Position numbers and translations under genes: made by a program
NCBI RefSeq assembly: GCF_051027545.1
Contig: NZ_CP194902.1
Location: 1,612,001-1,676,000 of the forward strand
Direction of reading: 5' to 3'
DNA: 64,000 nt
Source: Methylocaldum sp002005105
Lineage (GTDB): Bacteria; Pseudomonadota; Gammaproteobacteria; Methylococcales; Methylococcaceae
Notes under the pieces: generated by a model
The model's input: only the letters and a program-made list of their open reading frames with translations
What the model was told of the DNA's origin: nothing
The model's database searches: none
Shown here: in pieces, positions 1 to 8,759 of the stretch
How the letters are laid out: every line of letters starts with the position of its first letter
How positions within the stretch are numbered: position 1 is the stretch's first letter

Positions 1-273
1 TCGCTGTGCGCCAAGGTCATCGTGCGCGGCCGCACCTGGACTGAAGTGCTGGCCCGCGGCCGTCGGGTGCTCGGCGATATGGCCATCAGCGGGGTGAGGA
101 CTACGATGCCGTTCTACCGGGAAATCCTCGATCATCCCGATTTCATCGCCGGGCGCTTCGACACCGGATTTCTGCAGGATCATCCCGAACTCCTGAATTA
201 TTCACTGAAACGCAGCCACGACGACGCGGCTTTGGCCGTCGCGGCCGCCATCGCCGCCCACGTGGGGCTTTGA
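1..273 (+). CDS. Biotin carboxylase subunit, C-terminal end (partial)
   Basis: The reading frame is open from base 1 and stops at 271-273, so only the last 90 residues of a longer protein are present. The segment (VIVRGRTW near the start, then RRVLGDMAISGVRTTMPFY and an FDTGFL motif) matches the C-terminal lobe of AccC/pyruvate carboxylase subunit A, which carboxylates biotin using ATP and bicarbonate. The biotinylated carboxyltransferase gene begins 7 bases downstream, so the two probably form one enzyme. Whether the acceptor is pyruvate or acetyl-CoA cannot be decided from this fragment; the partner favours pyruvate. Confidence 0.88.
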   Translation, partial: SLCAKVIVRGRTWTEVLARGRRVLGDMAISGVRTTMPFYREILDHPDFIAGRFDTGFLQDHPELLNYSLKRSHDDAALAVAAAIAAHVGL

Positions 274-280
274 AACCATC

Positions 281-2083
281 ATGAGCAAGGTCTACATCAC
301 CGACACCGTATTGCGCGACGCCCATCAGTCCTTGATCGCGACGCGCCTTCGCACCGAGGACATGCTGCCCATCTGCGACAAGCTGGACCGGGTCGGCTAT
401 TGGTCGCTGGAAGTCTGGGGCGGCGCCACCTTCGACGCCTGCATGCGGTTTTTGAAGGAAGATCCGTGGGAACGGCTGAAGAAGCTCCGCCGCGCCTTGC
501 CCCATACCCGCTTGCAGATGCTGCTGCGCGGTCAGAATCTTTTGGGCTACCGGCATTATTCCGACGACGTGGTGCGGGAGTTCGTCCGGCTTGCGGCGAA
601 GGAAGGCATCGACGTATTCCGCATCTTCGACGCGCTCAACGACCTCCGCAATCTGGAGACCGCCATCCGGGCGGTGAAGGAGGCGGGCAAGCACGCCCAG
701 GCCGCCATCTGTTATACCCTGAGCCCGGTCCACACCGTCGACCTTTACGTGGAGCAGGCCCAGGCCCTGGTCCGGATGGGCGCCGACAGCATCGCCATCA
801 AGGACATGGCGGGACTCCTGACGCCCATGGCCACGGCGGAGCTGGTTTCGGCGCTCTCGGCCAGCCTGAGCGCGCCGCTGCATCTCCATTCCCACGCCAC
901 CTCAGGGCTGGCCGAAATGTGCGAACTCAAGGCGGTTGAGCACGGCTGCACCCACATCGACACGGCCATTTCGTCCTTCGCCGGCGGCACCAGCCATCCT
1001 CCGACAGAGAGTATGGTGGTCGCCTTGCGCGGCACCCGCCACGACACCGGCCTGGATCTGGAACTGTTGCAGGACATCGCCGCCTATTTCGCCGAGATCC
1101 GAAAAAAATACCGCCGGTTCGAGAGCGAATTCACCGGCGTCGATACCCGCGTTCAGATCAACCAGGTGCCGGGCGGGATGATGTCGAACCTCGCCAAGCA
1201 GTTGGAGGAGCAGGGCGCGCTCGACCGCATCCTCGACGTTTTCGACGAAATCCCGCGGGTGCGCCGCGACCTCGGCTATCCGCCCCTGGTGACACCGACC
1301 TCGCAAATCGTCGGCACTCAGGCGGTGCTGAACGTGGTCACCGGCGAGCGCTACAAGTCCATTACCAACGAGGTCAAACGTTATCTCCAGGGCGGTTACG
1401 GCCGCCCGCCGGCACCGGTCGATCCGGACCTCCAGCGCCGCGCCATCGGCCGCGAGCAACCGGTCGAATGCCGCCCCGCGGACCTTCTGCCGCCGGAACT
1501 GGACAACTTGCGCGCGGAGATCGGCGATCTGGCGGAGAGCGAGACCGATCTGATGATCTATGCGATGTTTCCGGAGGTCGCCCGGAAATTCCTTCAGGAG
1601 CGGCGCGAAGGCCGGCTCCAGCCGGAGCCTTTGGCTCCGCCGGAGGCGCCGTCCCAGCCGGCGGAGCGCGGCGACGTGCCCACCGAGTTCAAGGTGTTCG
1701 TTCACGGCGAGGCATACGATGTCCACATCACCGGCGCCAATTTCAACGATCCGCACCACCGGAGGTTCTACATCACCTTGGACGGCGTGCCTCAGGAAGT
1801 GGATCTCGAGGTGCTGAGCGGCTACCGGCGGAGCGTCACGCCAAGCGGGCGTCCCGTGCCGGGCAAACCGGGCGATGTGGTGACCGCGATGCCGGGCAAT
1901 ATCGTCGATATCCTGGTGCAGCCGGGGGACAAGGTGAGCGCGGGGCAGGGCGTTCTGGTCACCGAGGCGATGAAGATGGAAGCGGAAATCCAGGCCCCCG
2001 TCGGCGGCACGGTCGCCGCGATTCACGTCAAGAAAGGCGACCGGGTGAATCCCAACGAGGTCTTGATGGAGATCGAGCCTTAG
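281..2083 (+). CDS. oadA: Pyruvate carboxylase subunit B / oxaloacetate decarboxylase alpha subunit
   Basis: This 600-residue protein has the full OadA/PycB layout. The HMGL-like carboxyltransferase barrel starts at once (TDTVLRDAHQSL at about 7-18, the metal- and substrate-binding DAHQS region). The PYC/OADA conserved domain follows at about 290-460, then a Pro/Ala-rich linker near 450-465, and a biotinyl domain at about 530-600 with AMKME, whose lysine is residue 565. It follows the biotin carboxylase gene by 7 bases. No membrane beta or gamma subunits of a sodium-pumping decarboxylase follow, so I infer anaplerotic pyruvate carboxylation by a two-subunit enzyme. The ATG is the first in frame. 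Confidence 0.93.
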   Translation: MSKVYITDTVLRDAHQSLIATRLRTEDMLPICDKLDRVGYWSLEVWGGATFDACMRFLKEDPWERLKKLRRALPHTRLQMLLRGQNLLGYRHYSDDVVREFVRLAAKEGIDVFRIFDALNDLRNLETAIRAVKEAGKHAQAAICYTLSPVHTVDLYVEQAQALVRMGADSIAIKDMAGLLTPMATAELVSALSASLSAPLHLHSHATSGLAEMCELKAVEHGCTHIDTAISSFAGGTSHPPTESMVVALRGTRHDTGLDLELLQDIAAYFAEIRKKYRRFESEFTGVDTRVQINQVPGGMMSNLAKQLEEQGALDRILDVFDEIPRVRRDLGYPPLVTPTSQIVGTQAVLNVVTGERYKSITNEVKRYLQGGYGRPPAPVDPDLQRRAIGREQPVECRPADLLPPELDNLRAEIGDLAESETDLMIYAMFPEVARKFLQERREGRLQPEPLAPPEAPSQPAERGDVPTEFKVFVHGEAYDVHITGANFNDPHHRRFYITLDGVPQEVDLEVLSGYRRSVTPSGRPVPGKPGDVVTAMPGNIVDILVQPGDKVSAGQGVLVTEAMKMEAEIQAPVGGTVAAIHVKKGDRVNPNEVLMEIEP

Positions 2084-2106
2084 CCTTACGGATTCGTCGA
2101 CAACTT

Positions 2107-2216
2107 GTAGGTCGGCAATCCTTTGCCGACACAGGGGGCCGAACCCGGCCGAAGTTTGGAGATCGGCGACCCTTTCCCGGCAAATCCGGCACGTCGGCAA
2201 AGGATCGCCGACCTAC
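2107..2216. repeat. REPIN: two inverted REP elements with GTAG feet
   Basis: The left arm (2107-2130) begins GTAG and then forms the imperfect hairpin GTCGGCAA-TCC-TTTGCCGAC. The right arm (2193-2216) is its near-perfect inverse and ends CTAC. A GTAG foot next to a palindrome is the signature of REP sequences mobilised by RAYT (TnpA-REP) enzymes, and two inverted REPs make a REPIN. A third weaker hairpin-like segment lies between the arms. A shorter relative is at 13388-13450. It lies directly after the oadA stop, where REPs commonly sit. Confidence 0.7.
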
Positions 2217-2325
2217 GACTCTGAACCTGGGCGAAGGACGGCGACCGTTCTCGCCTGATGACAGGTCCGTACGTTTGCTTTCTTCCGGTATCATCTTCCC
2301 TTGAACTCAAATTCCCGACTTCGAC

Positions 2326-2967
2326 ATGAAAGCAACTGTCATCCCCGTCACGGCATTTCAGCAAAACTGCTCGCTCCTCTGGTGCGAGGAAACCATGGAA
2401 GGCGCCGTGGTCGATCCGGGCGGCGATCTCGATCGAATCCTCAAGACGGTCGAAGATGCCGGCGTGACGCTGGTCAAGATTTTGCTCACTCACGCCCATG
2501 TGGACCATGTGGGCGGCACGGCGGCTTTGGCCGGGCAGCTCGGAATTCCGATCGAAGGCCCGCAGAAGGAAGACCGGTTCTGGATCGATCTTTTGCCGAA
2601 GCAATGCGAGATGTTCGGTTTTCCGCCGGCAGCCACCTTCACCCCCGACCGCTGGCTGGAGGACGGCGATACGGTGGAGTTCGGGCATCAAACCCTCGAA
2701 GTGATACATTGCCCCGGTCATACGCCCGGCCACGTGGTCTTTTTCCACTCCGGCGAACGTCTCGCCATTGTCGGGGATGTGCTGTTCAAAGGCTCCATCG
2801 GGCGGACAGACTTTCCCGGGGGCGATTACGGCACGCTGGTGCGGTCCATCCGCGAGCGGCTTTTTCCCTTGGGCGACGATATCGTTTTCATTCCGGGCCA
2901 CGGTCCCGCGTCCACCTTCGGCGACGAGCGCGGCACCAATCCGTTCGTGGGCGATGCCGCCCGGTAA
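2326..2967 (+). CDS. MBL-fold hydrolase, glyoxalase II-like (YcbL type)
   Basis: The 213-residue protein is a compact single-domain metallo-beta-lactamase fold enzyme. The zinc-binding motif HAHVDH is at about 56-61, with further ligand histidines in CPGHTPGH at about 130-137, an aspartate in VGDVLF at about 151 and HG in IPGHGP near 193. This length and pattern match the YcbL/type II glyoxalase group, which hydrolyses S-D-lactoylglutathione or similar thioesters in the cytoplasm. It lacks the C-terminal helical domain of classical GloB. The FetA-like gene overlaps its end by 14 bases. The substrate is inferred from the family. Confidence 0.85.
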   Translation: MKATVIPVTAFQQNCSLLWCEETMEGAVVDPGGDLDRILKTVEDAGVTLVKILLTHAHVDHVGGTAALAGQLGIPIEGPQKEDRFWIDLLPKQCEMFGFPPAATFTPDRWLEDGDTVEFGHQTLEVIHCPGHTPGHVVFFHSGERLAIVGDVLFKGSIGRTDFPGGDYGTLVRSIRERLFPLGDDIVFIPGHGPASTFGDERGTNPFVGDAAR

Positions 2968-3664
2968 CCGGGTACATGAACCGGTCGATGGCCGGACGGC
3001 GAACGCAACGCTGATCCGCTTCGACCGGGTCTCGGTATCGGTACGCGGCAAGCCGATCCTGACCGATCTCAGCTTCACGCTGGGCGCGGGTGAAAAGGCC
3101 GTGCTCCGCGGCAGATCGGGCTCGGGCAAGAGCACGGTGCTCAAGACCTTGTTGGGACTTTATCCGCTGGCCGGGGGAAGAATTCTGTTCGACGATGAGC
3201 CGCTCGATCCGTCGGCCGTGCGAATCATCCGGCGCCGCGCAGCCTATATCGGGCAAGAGCCGATCCTCGGCGCCGAAACGGTACGCGAAGCCTTGATGTT
3301 GCCGTTTCAATTCGAGACGCATCGGGAAAATAAACCGTCCGAGCGTCGGTTGATCGATGCGCTGGCGCGTCTTCACCTGTCCCCGGATATTCTGGAGCAG
3401 GAATGCCGCCGCGTTTCAGGCGGCGAAAAGCAGCGCATCGCCATCGCGCGTGCCTTGTTGCTGGGGAAAAATCTCTATCTCCTGGACGAGGTGACCAGCG
3501 CCCTGGATGCCGAAAGCAAGCGGACGGTGCTGGACGTATTCGGCGATCCCGGTTTCACCGTGCTCTCCGTGGCCCATGATCCCGACTGGGACACGCGCTG
3601 CGATGTGGTTTTGGAACTGGACGGCGGGCGCCTGATCCGTACGCGTCGCGATGGAAACGCTTGA
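2954..3664 (+). CDS. fetA: ABC exporter ATP-binding protein, FetA-like
   Basis: The 236-residue ATPase has a Walker A GRSGSGKST, an ABC signature VSGGEKQR, a Walker B LLDEVTSALD and an H-loop in SVAHD. The ATG at 2954 overlaps the previous gene by 14 bases. The frame is open further upstream, but that region is the body of the hydrolase gene, so a longer start is unlikely. Its stop overlaps the permease start by 14 bases, so the two are translationally coupled. The permease belongs to the UPF0014/FetB family, and FetAB in E. coli exports iron and protects against oxidative stress. The iron substrate is inferred from homology. Confidence 0.87.
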   Translation: MPPGNRVHEPVDGRTANATLIRFDRVSVSVRGKPILTDLSFTLGAGEKAVLRGRSGSGKSTVLKTLLGLYPLAGGRILFDDEPLDPSAVRIIRRRAAYIGQEPILGAETVREALMLPFQFETHRENKPSERRLIDALARLHLSPDILEQECRRVSGGEKQRIAIARALLLGKNLYLLDEVTSALDAESKRTVLDVFGDPGFTVLSVAHDPDWDTRCDVVLELDGGRLIRTRRDGNA

Positions 3665-4442
3665 TATCGCCCTGCCGCAAATGACGGTGCTTTACGGCGT
3701 CGTGCTGTTGCCGTGGCTGCTGCTCGGACTGATCGGACTGGGCTTGAGCGGGGCGATCGCGACCGGCATCCTCCGCATGAGCCTTCAATTGGCCTTGGTG
3801 GGCGTTTATCTGAAGACATTGTTCACGCTCAATAATCCCTGGCTGAACGGCCTTTGGGTTCTGGTGATGCTGGTAGTAGCCGATTGGTCGATTCTGAAGC
3901 GCGCCGGCTTGAAGCGGCGTTACTTCTTCGCCGCCACTTTCGCGGCGGTGACCGCCAGCGTCCTGTTTTCCACGGCGTATTTGTTGTTTTTGGTGATACG
4001 GCCGCCGCTCTATTACGACGCGCGCTATCTGGTTCCCCTCGCAGGCATGATTCTCGGCAATTGCCTGCAGGGAAATGTCATCGGACTGGAGCGCTTCTAT
4101 ACCGCACTCAAGAAAAACGAAAACGAGTACCAGACTTATCTGCTGCTCGGCGCCACCCGCTGGGAGGCGGTACGGCCCTATTTTCGCGAAGCCGTCAAAG
4201 CGGCGATCAACCCGACCCTGGCCAGCATGGCGACTTTGGGGCTGGTATCGCTGCCCGGCATGATGACCGGCCAGATCCTGGGCGGCAGCGAACCGTGGCT
4301 GGCGGTGAAATATCAGATTGCCATCATGCTGTGCATCTTTGCCAGCACCACCCTTGCCAGCATTCTCAACTTGGCACTTAGTCTGAATATCGCGTTCGAT
4401 GAATTCGACGTGTTGAAGTCGGATATCGCCGAGGATGGCTAA
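3651..4442 (+). CDS. fetB: ABC transporter permease, FetB/UPF0014 family
   Basis: The 263-residue inner-membrane protein has about seven hydrophobic segments. Its family signatures include LRMSLQLALVG near residue 39, GMILGN near 127 and TLGLVSLPGMMTGQILGG near 200. This is the UPF0014 pattern of FetB, partner of FetA in iron efflux. The start lies inside the 3' end of the ATPase gene, showing coupling. No regulator or second transporter component is adjacent, so the pair appears self-contained, as in E. coli. Confidence 0.9.
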   Translation: METLDIALPQMTVLYGVVLLPWLLLGLIGLGLSGAIATGILRMSLQLALVGVYLKTLFTLNNPWLNGLWVLVMLVVADWSILKRAGLKRRYFFAATFAAVTASVLFSTAYLLFLVIRPPLYYDARYLVPLAGMILGNCLQGNVIGLERFYTALKKNENEYQTYLLLGATRWEAVRPYFREAVKAAINPTLASMATLGLVSLPGMMTGQILGGSEPWLAVKYQIAIMLCIFASTTLASILNLALSLNIAFDEFDVLKSDIAEDG

Positions 4443-4519
4443 CAAGCGGCTCGATTTTTGGGGAGGCTTGATTCGCTCAGCCGAATTGCGGTAAAAGCAA
4501 TCGAATAAGAGGATTATGC

Positions 4520-7135
4520 ATGCTCGGAACCCTTGGAATGGACACCGTTTCGGGTAGAATTTATGGTTTCGAGTATGGTTCGCCAGCTCATAAACACGAC
4601 AGGATGACCAGCATGGAGAAGGATGACCAAATTGCCGCAGGAAGATCGGCCGCTGCGGGCAAGGGCTTCAGCGACCACCTCCGGGTGTTTCGTAAGAACA
4701 ATCCTACCCCGCCCTCCCGCGATTCATTCAGCACTTCGCGGCGCTTATCCAACAATAGCGCTGCTGCCATAGTCCCGAAGTCTAGTTTTCGCCAGCAAAG
4801 CACGGACAGCGTTTCGGTGCCCACAGTTGTCCGGAGGGGCGGACGGCACAAGCGGCATGCCCGTCTGCTCATCGTCGAGGGCAGCGCCGAGATGCGCAGT
4901 TATTTCCAGCGATTTTTGGGCGATCGCTACGAGGTCCTGGTCGTAACCAACGGCACGGCAGCGCTTGATGCCGTTCTGAGTGATCCTCCCGACCTGGTGT
5001 TGGCCGACCTCAGGACCCTGCAGCGTGACGGTCCCGTGCTTTTGCACGCATTGAAGGGCAACGCCAAGATTCACCACATCCCGGTGATTCTGACCGCGGC
5101 GCGCTCGGAGGAAAAAACCTGTAGCGAAGAATTGAACGCCGGCGTGGACGATTATCTGATCAAGCCCCTCTCCGCGCGCCAGCTACTGGCCTGTGTAGCG
5201 ACCCATATCGAGCTCAGAAACGTGCGCCGGGAGGCCGCCCAGGCGCTATCGGAAAGCGAGGCGAAATACAAGACGCTGCTCGATTCTCTCGATGACGGCG
5301 TATTCGTGGCTCACGACGGCCGTTTCGTCTTCGCGAATCCCGCGTTGTCGGCCTTGCTGGGTTATACGGGCGAGGACTGTATCGGCTTGTCGTTTCGATC
5401 GGTGATCGCGTCCGAAGATTTCGAATCGTGGAGCGAACTATTCATACAGAGCGGCTCCGAGGGACTTGAGTCTCCCTGGCGTCGCGAGGCGGCGTTCCTG
5501 CACCGGGACGGACGACGCATCTGCGTCGAACTTTGCGCGCGCCGCATACATTTCAATCGGCGTCCGGCAATACTGGGTATCGTGCGCGATATAACCGAAC
5601 GCATGCAGGCCGAAGAAGCTCTTCGCGAGAGCGAAGAGCGTTTCCGCCGGGTGGTCGAACAGGCGCCGATCCCGATTTTCGTCCACGCCATGGACGGCCA
5701 GATCCTCGAAATCAGTTGTGCGGTCACCGAATTGACGGGGTGGACCCATGAGGACATTCCCGATGCGCGAGCCTGGTTTCTGAAGGGGCGACGGATTCCC
5801 GAGGAAGCGGTGGACAGCATTCTGGCGGAAACACAGCGGCGGTTTACCGAAGGCTCGATTGCGGAGCCCGAGGAGATTACGGTGTGGACCAAGAAAGGCG
5901 AGCCGCGGCGCTGGCTGTTTTATGGGTCGGCTCCCATGCGTTTGCCCGATCGAAGGCCATTCCTTGCCTCCATGGCAATCGACGTGACCGATCACCGAAA
6001 GGCGGAACAGGCCTTGCGCGAGGCCGACCGCTTGAAGGACGAGTTCGTCGCCATGCTGGCCCATGAACTACGGAATCCGCTGGCGCCGATCCGGAATGCC
6101 GTGCAGGTGTTGCGCCAATTGGGGCTGACCGACCCCGAGCTGAAATGGACGCGTGAAGTGATCGGCCGGCAGGTGGTCCAGATGAGCCGTTTGCTCGACG
6201 ATCTGCTGGATATTTCCCGCATTACCCGCGGTACCATCGTGTTGAAAAAGACGGCGGTCGAAATCTCGACCGTAATCGATCGGGCGGTCGAAACCAGCCT
6301 GCCGTTGATCAAGTCCCGCCGGCACAAGCTGACTGTTGACTTGCCGCAGGAGCCGGTGCAAGTCGAGGGCGATCTGACGCGGCTTGTGCAGGTGATCGCC
6401 AATCTTCTGAATAACGCGGCCAAGTACACGGATGCCGGCGGGTGTATCGATCTGATCATCGAAAGCTCTGCGGACGAAGTGTTGATACGGGTGCGCGACA
6501 ATGGCATGGGAATTCCCGTCGAACTTTTGCCGAATATATTCGAGTTGTTTACCCAGGGTAGCCGTTCGCTCGATCGTTCCCAGGGCGGGCTTGGGCTCGG
6601 GCTGGCACTGGTGCGGCGGCTGATAGAAATGCACGGGGGGAGAGTGTTAGCACAAAGCGCGGGGTCCGGCAGCGGTGCCGAGTTCATTGTGCATTTGCCG
6701 CGGATGGCGGCTGCGCCGACTCATGAAGGTTCGGGGTCGGCAGGCGGCGAATCCGCATCGAGTTTGGCTGGCGTTCGGGTTCTGGTGGTCGACGATAACG
6801 TCGATTCCGCGGAAAGCATGGCATTGCTGCTTAGCCTGGACGGACACGACGTGCGTACCGCCTTCGATGGCCCTGGCGCTCTCGCGGTCGCCGCGGAGTT
6901 CCAGCCGGAGGCAGTGCTGCTCGATATCGGATTGCCGGGAATGGACGGTTATGAAGTCGCGAAGCAAATGCGAGGGTTACCGGGATTGCAAAAGGCGCTG
7001 ATGATCGCCGTTACGGGCTACGGCCAGGCAGACGATCGCGCCCGTTCGAAGGCCGCGGGTTTCGATCATCACTTGGTGAAACCGGTCGACCCTGAAATTT
7101 TGAGCGCGTTGCTGGCGACGCTGAGGCCCGACTGA
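4520..7135 (+). CDS. Hybrid sensor histidine kinase (REC-PAS-PAS-HisKA-HATPase-REC)
   Basis: The 871-residue protein has no membrane segment. After about 110 low-complexity residues comes a receiver domain (about 115-232; acceptor Asp163, Lys215). Its usual acidic pair is replaced by Glu120-Gly121, so phosphorylation may be impaired. Two PAS domains follow (about 247-365 and 375-500), then HisKA with the H-box AHELRNP (His515), HATPase_c with N, G1 (DNGMGIP) and G2 (GGLGLGL) boxes, and a complete C-terminal receiver (about 753-871; VVDDN, acceptor Asp802). There is no DNA-binding output nearby, so its partner is elsewhere. AGAGGA upstream supports this start. Its kinase core closely resembles the kinase at 47325. 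Confidence 0.88.
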   Translation: MLGTLGMDTVSGRIYGFEYGSPAHKHDRMTSMEKDDQIAAGRSAAAGKGFSDHLRVFRKNNPTPPSRDSFSTSRRLSNNSAAAIVPKSSFRQQSTDSVSVPTVVRRGGRHKRHARLLIVEGSAEMRSYFQRFLGDRYEVLVVTNGTAALDAVLSDPPDLVLADLRTLQRDGPVLLHALKGNAKIHHIPVILTAARSEEKTCSEELNAGVDDYLIKPLSARQLLACVATHIELRNVRREAAQALSESEAKYKTLLDSLDDGVFVAHDGRFVFANPALSALLGYTGEDCIGLSFRSVIASEDFESWSELFIQSGSEGLESPWRREAAFLHRDGRRICVELCARRIHFNRRPAILGIVRDITERMQAEEALRESEERFRRVVEQAPIPIFVHAMDGQILEISCAVTELTGWTHEDIPDARAWFLKGRRIPEEAVDSILAETQRRFTEGSIAEPEEITVWTKKGEPRRWLFYGSAPMRLPDRRPFLASMAIDVTDHRKAEQALREADRLKDEFVAMLAHELRNPLAPIRNAVQVLRQLGLTDPELKWTREVIGRQVVQMSRLLDDLLDISRITRGTIVLKKTAVEISTVIDRAVETSLPLIKSRRHKLTVDLPQEPVQVEGDLTRLVQVIANLLNNAAKYTDAGGCIDLIIESSADEVLIRVRDNGMGIPVELLPNIFELFTQGSRSLDRSQGGLGLGLALVRRLIEMHGGRVLAQSAGSGSGAEFIVHLPRMAAAPTHEGSGSAGGESASSLAGVRVLVVDDNVDSAESMALLLSLDGHDVRTAFDGPGALAVAAEFQPEAVLLDIGLPGMDGYEVAKQMRGLPGLQKALMIAVTGYGQADDRARSKAAGFDHHLVKPVDPEILSALLATLRPD

Positions 7136-7781
7136 GGCTCGGCGGACGGCTGCTTGTTTTTCGATAATGTGACGGTCTCGTGACAAGATACTTACGAGTT
7201 TGCGCGTATTTTCGGAGAGGGGGTATAGGCGTTTAAATGTAATTTCTTGGATTCGCTTATTTGGCTGCTTACCGGTCCGTTCATGAACGTTAGTGGGACA
7301 GTTCCGAAAAGGGGTAATTCCGGAAATGCATGCCAACAAGCGGAGCTCGGCGATCATGATTTTCGTTGGCAATCGATTCGGTCCAGCCGGTCGTTTCGAT
7401 TGCGAAACCCACCTCTGGTGGGGCGTTATCCTGAGAAAGCGGGTTCTCTTCGCTATGGGCAAGAGGGCCCGTTTTTTTGTGGATCACAGTCGGTTCCTGC
7501 CGATTTGTGTCAACAACCTAGCTGCTCTGTGACGCATAGCCGCGGGCGCGACTCTCCTCGCTCTCGGCCGAGAAAGGATTGAGCGATGATGTCGATAGCC
7601 TTCGGAGCTTGAGTGGCAAGCCACGGTGCCGTCATGGTGGGTAGTCACCCTCCTGCCGGACACGAGGCGTCCAGAGTTGCCAAGGGAAAGTGGCTGTTAT
7701 CCGGTTTGGCGGCGTAACGGAAACGTTGCGGTCCGCTTTACAAATCGGGTGGCGTTTAGGGAAAAAAGTGTTGGAGGCACT
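7136..7781. other. Gene-poor 646-bp interval with an internal terminator
   Basis: No frame here codes for a convincing protein. The notable signal is a strong terminator at 7440-7478, 300 bases after the kinase stop. The first half also has smaller hairpins (GCCAAC and GTTGGC arms around 7332-7371), so either a long 3' untranslated region or an independent small RNA ends at the terminator. The second half (about 7500-7780) is the leader of the PEP-CTERM gene. It has GC-rich hairpins, but I could not match it to a known riboswitch. Confidence 0.5.
7440..7478 (+). terminator. Rho-independent terminator
   Basis: An 11-bp stem (CGGGTTCTCTT with AAGAGGGCCCG, two G-U pairs) closes a 10-base loop and is followed by seven T. 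The orientation is plus strand. It ends either the kinase transcript or a small RNA upstream of the PEP-CTERM gene. Confidence 0.8.
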
Positions 7782-8552
7782 ATGTTTAAGCTAAAGACAT
7801 TCATCCCGCCAGCTGCCGTGCTGTCGCTGGGATTGGCGTGGGCGCCTGCCCATGCACAGACGTGGACGAGCGATATCATCGACTTCACGCTGGTGGAGGG
7901 TGATCTAGGCGCACTTGGAGACCCGGAAGTCGTTCGGGACGACACCGGCGTCAGTCTTAACTTCAATCCTGGCCCGTTGACATTCGACGCGCTATCTGTC
8001 GGTGCTGGTCAGGCCGACAATGGCAATGGCAATGGCAATGGTATTGGTCAGGTCGATACCGAAATTGCCGGATTCACAATCAGAGCCACGGTTAAACCGG
8101 TTATACCTGATCAGACGATTACCGACGTGAGCTGGAGTCAGAATGGCGTTTATCAAGTAACCGGAGACGGCTCCTGGGTATCGGCTTTCTCATCTCTGCG
8201 GATTGTAGATCCGGAAACCCATCAATCCATCGGCGATACACAGGCCGAGACATTCTCCGCGTTCGGAGCTGACGACGGCACCAACGGAGGCCCTTGGGAC
8301 TTGACTGCCAGTAACTCTGTGGCCGCTGACGCTGTCGAAATCGAGCTGACGATAAAAGACATTCTTGCGGCTTATGCGCCTGCGGACGGTTTTGCCTGGA
8401 TCGAGAAAGACTTCGGCAGCTTGAGGATTGACGTAAGTCCAGGCGGCGCTGTCGCGCCGATTCCGGTGCCAGCCTCGGTCTGGCTACTGGGGTCTGCTTT
8501 GTCCGGCCTGATCATGATTGGTCGACGTCATTTAGGAACCGCTTCGGCGTAA
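7782..8552 (+). CDS. Secreted protein with PEP-CTERM/VPLPA-type sorting signal
   Basis: The 256-residue protein starts with a signal peptide (Met-Phe-Lys-Leu-Lys, a hydrophobic core, cleavage after AHA near 26). The body is acidic and beta-rich, with an Asn-Gly repeat (NGNGNGNG) near residue 80. The C-terminus is a tripartite sorting signal: IPVPASVWLLGSAL, a hydrophobic helix, then Arg-Arg-His. Such proteins are processed by exosortase/XrtA-type enzymes and reach the envelope or extracellular matrix. GGAGG lies at the right distance before the chosen ATG; an in-frame extension to 7626 has no such site and no signal peptide at its start. The body's function is not recognised. Confidence 0.82.
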   Translation: MFKLKTFIPPAAVLSLGLAWAPAHAQTWTSDIIDFTLVEGDLGALGDPEVVRDDTGVSLNFNPGPLTFDALSVGAGQADNGNGNGNGIGQVDTEIAGFTIRATVKPVIPDQTITDVSWSQNGVYQVTGDGSWVSAFSSLRIVDPETHQSIGDTQAETFSAFGADDGTNGGPWDLTASNSVAADAVEIELTIKDILAAYAPADGFAWIEKDFGSLRIDVSPGGAVAPIPVPASVWLLGSALSGLIMIGRRHLGTASA

Positions 8553-8578
8553 CCCAAAGTGATTCGCCCACTTGAACC

Positions 8579-8622
8579 GCGCTGCCGCCATATCGCGGCG
8601 GACGCCTTTCTGGCGGCAGCGC
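8579..8622. other. Perfect 12-bp stem-loop after the PEP-CTERM gene
   Basis: GCGCTGCCGCCA at 8579-8590 is exactly complementary to TGGCGGCAGCGC at 8611-8622, with a 20-base loop. No T tract follows on either strand. It may stabilise the 3' end of the preceding transcript or act as a Rho-assisted stop. Confidence 0.6.
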
Positions 8623-8759
8623 ACTTTGCCGGAATCCACCGGCTTCCGAATCGGTCGTGCCGGGGCTTTTCGAAAGTGAACTTCCTCTTTGTGCGAAATC
8701 ACGTACGAATTCATCCGTATTCTCGGTGAAAGTTAACCACGGTTTAATAGCAACCACTC

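Noticed and set aside
902..2200. 432-residue minus-strand frame over the carboxylase gene
   Set aside because: It mirrors the high-GC codon pattern of the true gene on the plus strand, has no motif, and overlaps a complete, well-conserved enzyme.
7530..7781. Cyclic di-GMP (GEMM) or cobalamin riboswitch in the PEP-CTERM leader
   Set aside because: Some GGCAAGCC-like words are present but the full consensus cores (AAACC...GAAA...ACGCAAAGCC, or the B12 box) are absent.
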